Part shown: positions 22,201 through 33,800 of the stretch, in pieces
Numbering within the stretch: position 1 is the stretch's first letter
Layout: each line of letters begins with the position of its first letter
Origin: Tridacna crocea
Taxonomy: Eukaryota > Mollusca > Bivalvia > Cardiida > Cardiidae
Assembly: GCA_943736015.1 (NCBI GenBank)
Contig: OX031063.1
Span: forward strand, 37,044,172-37,108,171
DNA: 64,000 nt
Direction: 5' to 3'
Notes under the pieces: generated by a model
What the model was told of the DNA's origin: nothing
What the model saw: the letters and a program-made list of their open reading frames with translations, nothing else
Databases searched by the model: none
Program-made: the position numbers and the translations under genes

Positions 22201-25200
22201 GTGTGTATTTGTACTCGTATATCTTTCCTAGGGTATATCTGCAGGAATATTGAAATATAAAGTTTTTACTGTTAAAAAAATATATTTGTAGCAATATTTC
22301 CTTCTTTAAGCAGGTAATCTCAGAAGGGGAAATGGAAAAATTACCAAGTTCGAACAAGTACAATATAATGCACCCAACACAGGTCTTAAAGTTCAGATTG
22401 AATTTTAAAATGGATAATAACTTGATTTATATATCAGCTAACATGCATTAGACTGCCTGAATCTAGGATCAGAGTTCATTTTTGGTAAGTCTGATCTTGA
22501 TCTACACCCTCTTCAGATATTTCACTGATCGGCTTTGGTTACATGTATCATTTTATATACCGGTACATTACATTGCGTGAATCTAGGATCAGATTGTAAT
22601 TTTGGTAAGTCTGATCTTGATCTACACCGTCCTCAGATATTTCGGATTGTTCTAAAAATTTTGTCATTTGGTGGGCAAAATAAAGATTATGTGTTAAGTT
22701 ATAAGTTATAAATTAAATAAACTGAAACTTTTTTTCCAATACCTATTGAGTACCCAGATAATAAAACTTCATTTCAAATTTCCATTGCGCGGAATAGGTG
22801 CAATGGAAAAACAAAATCGCATCGGAAATATAATTTACTATATTATAAGTTGTAAAGTAAAGTATTTGGTAACCACGTATGGTTTCAAATGCGTTTATTT
22901 TATTTGTAGTCATTGACCAATTATATCTCCAGTTATAAACGAAATACAATATCTTTGTAATCGTGGCTGAAAAAATATATTTGTCGCAACCCATACTTTA
23001 TCTTGACAGTTTGTTATATGACAATGTAGGTCACTATTGTCATGTCAGTTTATTAGAAAACAATATCTACTTTTTTCTCAAATGAAGAATAACTGAAAAA
23101 ATTGAAGTCGGATATATTCTCTTGACTGCATATTTGTTTAGTAATGGAAAGAAAAAAAAGTCATTTTCGGGCGACCTTTGACGCTCTTGCGTCTTCTTTT
23201 TCTCTTGTGATATAAGATATTGGACTTTCTTCGTCTTGGCACTGATACCTATTCATTAGCACGGCGGGTGTTACTGGGAAATGGGGCTTTAACCGTAATG
23301 TGTCAATACCATTAGGCTACAGCTCCACACAAAACTAACTTTAATTTCTCTCTGTTCTTACACATGAGATAATGATATTGATACAAAAATGTAATACAAG
23401 GCAACAGCCATTTAGCACGGTACTGGTTTTAACACTTTCAAAGGACAAAATCTAAAATCTTAGACTTAACTCTTTACCACACAAGAAAATTTTAGACAGG
23501 TCCAAATTAAATGAATTTGCAGACGACAAAATAAAGGTGACTGAAAGATTGAAATTTGCTCTGGGACGGGTAGAAAACACTGTGGGAAAAGGAGAAAATG
23601 CTTACCAGCATTTTCTCCTTTTCCCACAGTGTTTTCAAAAGGCCTCTTTCTCAGGGGCGTCAAAAGTAGGAATTGTGTGGTAATGGGTTAACCGAATGGA
23701 AATCAGATCGGGGGACAAATGACTTATTTTAAATTAAGTTTGTTATTGCTACAACTGGCGGTGGGCTGCAAGACGAAAAAAAAGAAAAAATCTGCTACAG
23801 AAACTAGGTTTTTTATGTACATCGTATATTATGGCTACTCGAACAACCTGGGTACAACCTGTTCGACGCTCGTAACAGCCACATGCTACAAATCGCAACC
23901 ATTTTGGGCGTGAAATCTAGTGACAATGTGTGAATGAACGTAGATGATATACGCGGTCACGCGCTCCGATATGACGTCACATGGCAGGCTTTGTTTTAGA
24001 CAGAAGTTCGGTGTCAAAAATTCAAGATAGGCTAATTGAATACTAATAGGTTGTAATGAATATGGATGTGCATTAATTGAGGTAATTAGGAAAGACGAAT
24101 TGACACGGATTTTGGCGCAATAAAATGTCCTCTACCCGACCGGTTCTCTCGCCGTATGTAAAATAGAACATTTTTTTTTTGTGTATTCTTTTAATTAAAC
24201 AAAATTACAATGAAACACCTTTTCCCGTTCATCAGTTCTATGTTTTGACTTGAATGATATTTAGGCTTTACCACATTGGTCCGGGTTTTAGCAACCCTTA
24301 ACCAGACGAAAACCATTTAGCCTTAACTAAATTGAAAGCATTTGCAGACGACAGCATTTGCAGACGACAATTTCAGTGTGACTCCAATGGTGCAACTTTT
24401 TCTCGATAGGGTAGATAACATTGTGGAAAAAAGAGAAAATGCTTGTTACCAGCAGTTTCTCCTTTTCCCACAATGCCTTCCAAAGGCTTCTTTCCAAAAG
24501 TCATCAATGTGTGGTAACCAGCATTTTCTCCTTTTCCCACAATGTTTTCTACCCCGCTGGAAACAAATTTCAATTTTTTACTTGCGTTTATTTTGTCGTC
24601 TGCAAGTGCTTTCAATTTGGAGCAGTCTAAAATTTTGTTGTTTGGTAAAGGGTTAACTTAACCCTTTCCCAAACAAGCCCTTATTTTTACGTGTCTGCAG
24701 CACAAGTCTTTTGAAAACACTGTGGGAAAAGGAGAAATTGCTCGTAACGAGCAATTTCTCCTTTTCCCACAGTGTTTTCTACCCATTTAGAGAACATTCT
24801 GCCATTTTTAGCAAATTTGAAATTGTCGTCTGCAAACTCGTTGAGTTTGGAAGAGTCTAAAATTTGTCGTTTGGTAAAGGGTTAACTTAATCACTTTAGC
24901 CATACATGTATTTCACTGCCATGTCAAGGTTCTTTGAAAATCTGGGCGTCAAACATGCCTCCCAATGGCAGAGTCACATGACCTATACAGCTGCACTAAC
25001 CAGCAGGCGGCCAGCATCGGATTGCCCCACACTGAGCAATTTCAGATATGCCGAACGGACGTATTCCCGTCGTTTGATGACTGACAAAGACCACATTGAC
25101 TCGGGGCTTATCAGTTATTATCGGGTGTTGATGACAAATTATCCAATCATGCTTTGATACCACTAGCCATATTTATGGAAATGACTGACGAGTGAAATAA

Positions 25201-27815
25201 ATAAGTCAAATTTGTTCCTCCACATGTATCTACAAGAGTTAACGCTTTATCACACACACAATCCCCACTTTCGATGACCCCAGGGAAAGGGCTTTTGAAA
25301 ACGATGCGGGAAAAGGAGAAAATGCCGGAAGCCAGCATTTTCTCTTTCTCCTACAATGTTACTACCCTATCAGAGAGCTTAATCATTTGTACCAACATTG
25401 AATTTGTCGTCTGCAGATGTTATGGAATTGAAAGAGTCTAAGATATGTGTTAACCCTTTCCCAAACGACAAATTTTGGACTCTTCCAAACCAGAAGAATT
25501 TGCAGACGACAATTCTAGATTTGGAGAAAATGCCAGAAAGATCTCAAGCAGGGAAGAAAACACTGTGGGAAAAGGAGAAATTGCTCGTTACGAGCAATTT
25601 CTCCTTTTCCCGCAGTGTTTTCCAAAGACTTTTGCTGCAGACACATAAAAACCAGGGCTTGTTTGGGAAAGGGTTAAATTAAAGGGTCTTAAAAAAATTT
25701 GATCGCTCAAGAAAGACTTGCTTCATTTCCCACAGTGTTTCTACTGTGGAAATCTTTTACTTTATATATATTTTTTGCAAATACCCTATGCAACAAACAT
25801 AGTCTACTTTCACTTCAATGTCTTCTATTTGTTTATTTTCAAAGTTCATTATTTGGAATAAATAAATTAATTAATTAATAAATTTATTTGACTTAAACAA
25901 AGTTTTTTGTCATACAATATGGTAATACAAAGAATGTAAAGTTACTGAAGTTTCTATTGCCATCGAAAACCGTCGACTCCAGTTTTTTCTGCGCAGAGAA
26001 TTAACCCTTTGGCTGCTAAGCGCGACTCGCTGACCTTTTGCTGTCAGTGTAGATCAAGATCAGACTGCACAGAATGTACAGTCTGATCTTTGATCTACAT
26101 TGTCCGATAAGGAGATATTATATTCCCATGAACATAACTATGGAGCAGCAGAGCAGCAATATTTAAGTTATTAACCCATTACCATACAATCCCTACTTTT
26201 GACACCCCTCAGAATGAAGCCTTTAGAAAACATTGTGGGAAAAGGAGAAAATGCTGGTAACCAGCATTTTCTCCTTTTCCCACAAAGTTTTCTACCTTTC
26301 ACAAAACAAATTTCAAAAATTTTCAGTCACTTTTATTTTGTCGTCTGCAAATGCTTTCAATTTGGACCAGTCTAAAATATTGTCGATTGGTAATGGGTTA
26401 ATATGGAATTTAAAATTTACTTTTAGTTATATAGCAGGATAAGGGTTAAAAAAAACCATCAACAACAACAACAACAAGAATTTATGCATGGTATTAGGAT
26501 TAAAGGTTTGACCACCGCAACAACCTGTCATATCCACGAGTCAGAATATCGTTTTCGTCCGGAGTCCATTTTAATTACGATTTTTATCGCATTTCGATGT
26601 CCATCATTTCAACTCCCAATTCTTGTTGGCCTGTAACACCCCATTTCCAACCAATTAGAGGGAGACCTCGCACTCAATCCGCACAACATTATACACGCGC
26701 ATCTGTTCATCTTCATTCCCTTCACCCCTGAAATTTAATCTAGCAAGTGGAAAATGCAAATGAGTATTGCTCCGGCAAAGGGGAGGTTAATACACCTCCG
26801 TGATCCATGTTTCAAACAATCCATCGCATACTTATGCGTCCATAATAGCTACTTTTTAAACTAATCGACTTAATCATGAAGCAGAATGGTCCTGAAATAT
26901 GCGGGAATTGACTGAAATCGAAAAGTTTTGGTTCAAGTCACCCTACGCGGACTGCGCATGCTAACCCGGTCGATACGTTTCACAGTTGCATTAAGCCCCC
27001 TTTTCACAGAGCAAGCATCAGCCATATTTTTGACATTAATTATTATTTTTCATTAAAAAAAATGAAACACGAACAATAGTTTAATTTGTTATCTGCCACA
27101 CCTGTTTGTACCTGAAGTTTAATTTACTAAAGTAAAAGTTTTTTTTTTCTTTTTTTAAAAAAAAAAAAAAAGTTGAAAAGAAACCAGTGAGTACATTCTT
27201 GTAAAAAGGTATATTTACAAGTTTGAGTTGAATTTTGACATTCAAATTTATAATTGGTTTGCGACATGCGAAAAGGGGAACTGGGGCTTTTACGTCAAGT
27301 GTTGTCTCTGATCAGCCTGCGCGGCTAATCCAAGACGGCACTGTACGACTAAATAAATTTTGTTCTTCAATAGACTTGAGCAAAACATAAATTTCACAAA
27401 AACGGAAAGTGTCGTCTCGGATCAGCCTGCGCAGAGTACGCAGGCTGATCCGAGACGACACTTTACGCAAATGTCTGAATGTCCCTTTTCGCGTGTTCTA
27501 GGCCAAGTAGCATCTTTTTTATCATTAAAATCAGATGACATTCACTCACTTTTTGTTTTCTTGTAAGTGACGACAAAGTGTTGAAATAGAACAAAAATGA
27601 AATAAACGGCAGATGAAATCCGGAATTAATTTTCGTTCTCTGTTTTTCTTATATAACAGAAATAAGTACTGGCATCATTTTGAAGTTTCTATCATCAAAT
27701 CGAGTTGCAGGTACATGTATATAAAAAATACAAAATACATAAAAACAATGAAAGGGCCAGTATAAGCTGAACTTCCGAATTTACTTGTTTTTGTTTTAGT
27801 GATGATCAACGCATA

Positions 27816-27858
<43 letters not shown>

Positions 27859-30800
27859 TTTTACACTAACAAAAATTACTCAAGACATGAAAATATGCAT
27901 GGGTTGAAGGAAAAATTATCTTTTTGTATAAAATAGAAAGCGTTTTGGACAGTGAAGCAGTATTGATCTTTACAATTTACTCCAAAAATATTTCCCATTT
28001 TTATTTCCCAATTCGTAATCAGAGGCACTCTCCCGCAGGGGAACAGAAATTGATATCTGTATGGTGCAGCGTTAAGGGAGAAGATGTCCAATTTGGATGG
28101 ACACGAGCCGCCAATAAATTCTTAATTGATGGCTACTCGAGAAATATTTGGACACTTTTAATTTGCGATCAAAGATGTTATTTTAGGAAGTCTTTATGGC
28201 CAATTTAATGTAATGCAGACGTAACCTCTGACCGAAAGGTCTCGGGCATGTAAATTTATTGAGACAAATGATTCAGTTTTCGAGTTTGAAACATGTTTGC
28301 CTTTTGCAGATACTATGAAAAATGTAAAAAAAAAAACTGCACTTAATTAGCAAAATCGCTTATTCTTTCTGTTTTCTACTGGGTCTTTCGGTTGCAGAGC
28401 AAAGGTAGCCCACTAACCGAGACGTTTCAGATACAGTTTATGTAAATGCAAGTTTCGGAATCTAGATTAAAATTTCATTGTCAACGCGAAATCAACATGT
28501 TATAGACTGTCAAATTTTGAGTTTCTCACTTTTCTTTTTTTACTTTTTTTTTTTAACTTTTTTTTTTTAAACTCTAATATTAAGGAAAGCTATCAGGCAA
28601 AATTTTAAAGAAAATGTTGTGGCTCAACAAGCTTTCTTTTTCTTATCCGATGATTTTCTGGACTTAACAAGCTGTAATTTGTTGTTTGCAAATGCTTTCG
28701 CTGATGAATAGTAAAGCCTGCTAAACAAGTGACATGAAACTAAAACAAAAAGATATTAATTAAAAAACCCGAATTTAGCTATTTGAAAGATATTCTTTGG
28801 AAAATGATATCTCCGTATCAGATAATGTAGATCAAGGATTCGAGTACACGTTCTAAGCTGTCTGATCTTGAACTACAATATCTGCAAAAAGGTCGTTTAG
28901 TTGCGCTTAGCAGTCTAAAGGTTAATATTTTCTTCATGTTTTTTTTTTTTAACAGAAACGGTTTGCTTTTGGCTGCCAGGATGATATTCTCGTTATCGAG
29001 GACAGAAAGGTACGCCATTGTAACTGGGTACGCTTTCTTAAGACATCGGACAACCTTGGGGACGTGAACATGGTTGGCGTCAAGGTGAAAGGTGAAGCTA
29101 TCTTCCAAACGACGAAGACAATTCTTCCAAACGAAGAGATTGTAGCATTCCTACAGACAACCGGCGATTCCATCGACCATCAAAGGGGAACTACAGCGGT
29201 ACTAAACGATGTCGTTGAGTCTACAACACCAGATTTAAATAAAGGTAAAATACTGTTTGCATTTTGGTATAGCTGTTCAACCCTTTGCCACATTATCCCT
29301 TGTTTTAACAACCCTTAGGACAAAAGAATTTTTGAAAACATTGCAAGTAACCAGCATAAAAAAAATTTCTCCTTTTGTCCACAATGTTTTCCACCATGCC
29401 AAAGACAAAATAATGTTTGGAGCAATACCGGTTTTGTCGTCTGCAAATGCTTTGAATTTGGCAAAGTTATGCCATTTGGTATAGAGTTAACCCATTACCA
29501 CACAATCCCTACTTTTGACGCCCCTGGTAAAGAAGCCTTTTGAAAACACTGTGGGAAACGGAGAAAATGCTGGTAACCAGCATTTTCTCCTTTTCCCGCA
29601 ATGTTTTCTACCCTTCACAAAACAAATTTCAAATTTTCAGTGTCTTTTATTTTGTCGTCTGCAAATGCTTTCGATTTGGACTAGTCTAAAATATTGTCGT
29701 TTGGTAATGGGTTAACAACCCTTAGGACAAAAGAATTTTTGAAAACATGCTGGTAACCAGCATAAAAAAATTTTCTCCTTTTGTCCACAATGTTTTCCAA
29801 CATGCCAAAGACAAAATAATGTTTGGAGCAATACCGGTTTTGTCGTCTGCAAATGCTTTGAATTTGGCTAAGTTATGCCATTTTGTATAGAGTTAAAGTG
29901 ATCTTGATATACCCAATACCTTACTTTGTTTTGTCCCGTGTTTGGCATAGTGTACTGTGTACCTTGTTTGTCCTACTTCTTGGTTTAGATATTTTCGCTG
30001 GCAAAAACAGTCCGTTTTGTGGCGCCTCAGTGGCCCCATTTGTTGCACCAATGTAATATCACAAATGTTACTAACATTTTCATCTTTTACAGCAATGTTT
30101 TAAGCAGGTTCCTTTTCCGGGATCTTGCAAAAGCGGGACTGGTTTATAAAAGGGTAAAACTGTCAAAGTTGCATGTGTTCATTTATAGATTGGACAATAC
30201 TAAATGTAAGTAAACATTACCTGGCGTTATGAGAAAGATTTCTAACATCTTTTCATTATTTAACAGTGAAAGAAGAAACAGAGGAAAATCCAGTAACCCC
30301 TACAACTTTTCCTGGATCACGTGATCTCCTGACGTCACCACCATCTCGTGATGATGACTGCAAATCAAGCGTAAGTGATGGGACTCAGTCAAGTGATTTG
30401 AACATAAGCCCATATTCCACTCACACCTCTGAAACCGAGCGATATTCAGACGCCGATTTATCTCCCCGCTTTACAACCTACCCACAACAGATGTCGCCAC
30501 TGAACCTGTCCGCAGAACGCACGCCATCTAAATATAGAAGTCCTTCCTCCGGAGTTTCCTCATTGATATCTCCACAGACGTCCAGTTCTAGGTCGCCGCT
30601 GACGTCACCATTGTCGTCATCAACCGATAAATCACCTTCGCCCTCCACAGAAATGCACTTCCGCCCGAGACGTAACCGTGAACGCACGTGGTTGCCTTGT
30701 GATGTGTGTGGAAAAAAGTTCGACCGCCCTTCATTGCTTAAGAGGCACATCAGAACACACACAGGTGAGTTTTCCTTTGTAACTTTTGCAGGCACATAGC

Positions 30801-33800
30801 TGATTTCGACGTTCTCTTCCGAGGATTTAACCGTATGATCTTGGTATACCCCATACCTCACTTTATTTTGTCCCGTGTTTGTCATAGTATAATGTGTACC
30901 TTGTTTGTCATAGCGGTACGCTCACAAGGTTCCGCTCAGAAATTAAGTATAAACTGAAGTATGTGAGGGTGTGAAATGCATTGATCAGGGAAGGAGGTAT
31001 TTCTCCGATTCCCCCAGTCATTTCACCAATCACACCCATGCAATAGGGTCATTATATATCTATATATCTTTATTATTCCTCTGACTGATGGTAAAACTGA
31101 AAATACGAAAGTGTCCAAATTCTTGAAGATCTATCCAGAAGTTACGAATTCAATGACGGTCAGAGCATCAGTTTTCCTTCTCACATTTCATCTACTAAAC
31201 CAAAGCAACCTATGCAATAATGGCAACGAGTTAACCCTTCACCACACATTCTATAGGTATAACGAACCTGAGAAAGAAGTCTTTTGAAAACATAGGCTGG
31301 AAAAGGAGAAAATGCTGGTTACCAACATTTTCTCCTTATTCCTACAATGTTTTGTATCCTTTCAAAAAAGAAACTATTTTGTTGTCAGCAAATGCTTTCA
31401 AATTGGACTTGTCTAAACTTTTGTCGTTTAACTCTTTACCATGCAATCCCGACTTTTAACGACCCTGAGGTAGAAGCCTTTTGAAAACATTGTGGGAAAA
31501 GGAGAAAATGCTGGTTACCAGCATTTTCTCCTTTTCCCACAATGTTTTCTACCCTTCCAAAAACAAATTTCAATTTTTGGGCCACATTTATTGTGTCGTC
31601 TGCAAATGCTTCCAATTTGGACCAGTCTAAAATTTTGTCGTTTGATAAAGAGAAAGAGTTTATCTTATTATTACTATAGGTGAGAAGCCACACGCCTGTG
31701 ACGTGTGTGGGAAAGCATTCTCCACGTCCTCCTCCCTCAACACGCACCGTCGTATACATAGTGGAGAAAAACCTCACCAGTGCGGTGTGTGCGGCAAGCG
31801 CTTTACTGCAAGTTCGAATCTCTACTATCACAGGATGACACATAATAAGGTAAAAAATGGATCTCTGTCTCTCCCTTACCGGTTTTTCTCTATCTCTCTC
31901 TCTTTCTGCCCATCTGTCCCTCACTGTCTCTCTCCTTTTATTTCTATCTACCGCCATCAACTCCCAGAGTTGTTTATGTTTCTATGTCTATTAACTCATT
32001 ACCAAACGGCAATATTTTAGGCTTGTCCAAATCGAAAGCATTTGCAGACGACAAAATAAAAGTACCCCCGGGAAAGAAGCCTTTTGAAAAAAATTGTGGG
32101 TTACCAGCATTTTCTTCGACCCTCTAACATATTTTATCTTAGACATATTCCAACTCAAAGAATTTGCAGACCACAATTTAAATCTGACTCAAAGTCAAAT
32201 GCTTGTTACCAGCATTTTCTCCTTTTTCCACAATTTTGCACAGGTTTTCTACTTCAAAAGTCGTCCAAACTTAGGATTTCTTGGTAATTGGGTCAATAAC
32301 ATTTGACATTGAGTTCAGCAGTAAGTTATAATCATTACAATATTTCCAAAAACATTCCAGGAAAAGCCACACAAGTGTCAGTTGTGCTCCAAGTCCTTCC
32401 CGACCCCTGGGGACTTACGGTCACATATGTACGTCCACAACGGATCCTGGCCCTATCGGTGTGACGTGTGTAACAGAGGCTTCAGTAAACAGACGAACTT
32501 GAAAAATCATCTTTTGCTTCATACAGGTAGGTAAAACATAATATATGTATTTGATCTTCCTGTGCATCTTTGGTCTGATATAGTGACTTTTTTAAGACAT
32601 CGTAGAAAGAGAGGGGAGCATATTTGTTGCCGGAATTTTTTTTCATTTTCCACCATGTTTTCGAAGGCTTTCTTCTTGAGGGTCATTAAAACGAGGGATT
32701 ATAAGATTTAAAAAAAAAAATGCCGGTAACTAGCGTTTTCTCCTTGTCTCTCAGTGTTTACAAAGACTTTCTTCTCGGGTTGGTTTTTGAAGAGTTTAAA
32801 CTCTTTCGGCGCCATAGGTGAAAACAGGGACAAAAAACTTTGTGAGTCTCAGTGGATTCTATTTTCAGGCATTGAAGATGATCGTATTTATATACATGTA
32901 CATGTATTTGAGGCTGAAAGAGTTAAGAAGCCATTTCTCCCATCAAATTTCTTTAACTTGCTGTTGGAAATACAAAAACCCAAATCTTACATTCGTTTTG
33001 TCATTTATTCATCCCATTTATACACAATTATTCTTTTGCATCACGACAATTGTCAGCTTTAGGGAACTTAAAGAAGGGTTTTTCGGAAGTAAATACTTAC
33101 TCCTATATAAAACTCATGCAATTCGGAAAATGTAAAGTCTGTTTCCTTCATGTTTTTTCTCTTTCGTTCTGATACTACTACTAACAAAAGTCTAACATAA
33201 GATTTACAAGGTCGCCTATTAGAATCATATCATCTTCGGCGTCGTCTTCTGTTATTATTAAGATTATTATCATTTTACCCTAGGTGACAAGCCGCATGAA
33301 TGCCCGACATGCCAGAAAAAGTTTGCATTATACTGCAATCTGAAGACACATCTAAAAACACATGAAGGTAAGTACCATGCCTAATCGCCATTTTATTCAT
33401 TGCGTATCTTTTATTTGGTAATATTTATTGTGATTTCCTATAAGAACCTAGGGTCAGTATTGTTGTTCAAATTCCAACATCCTAGGTTAGGCATTTGATT
33501 TTGTTTTAGGCATTCAGTCTTGCCCAATAAGATAGCCGGTTTTGAAATTTAAATGTTTGGTGACTAGAGAACACTGGTTGATCAGTTGGTATCATACAAA
33601 GTATATCATACAGGAATTTCCGTCTTTTGACGAAGCTTTGTTGACCAATGGCTATTTTGGATAAAGAAGACAGAATATTGAATTTATCCCATAATCAAGT
33701 CGATGGACCCTCAAATAAAGAAAAGAATTACATGTACTAATGAAACTGGAACGTGGATAGCTTTGTCTTAGACAGGTAGACAACATTGACGGAAAAGGAG

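Larger units (their letters stand above)
21540..23000 (+). repeat. three diverged direct repeats of ~180-200 bp
   Basis: Units at ~21540-21715, ~22115-22300 and ~22785-23000 share AATGGAAAA(G/C)AAAA, TTTCAAA(C/T)G(T/C)GT-type segments and GCTGAAAAAATRTA. MITE-1 and MITE-2-like elements lie between them. Confidence 0.55.

Noticed and set aside
27924..28208. 94-codon frame in PRDM intron 1 as an extra exon or gene
   Set aside because: Exons 1 and 2 already join in phase through the PR domain. The frame has no domain and no convincing splice sites.
32754..33135. Two overlapping ~100-codon frames between PRDM exons 5 and 6
   Set aside because: AT-rich intronic frames overlapping a TTAA-ended repeat. 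They do not fit the phase between exons 5 and 6, which join without them.
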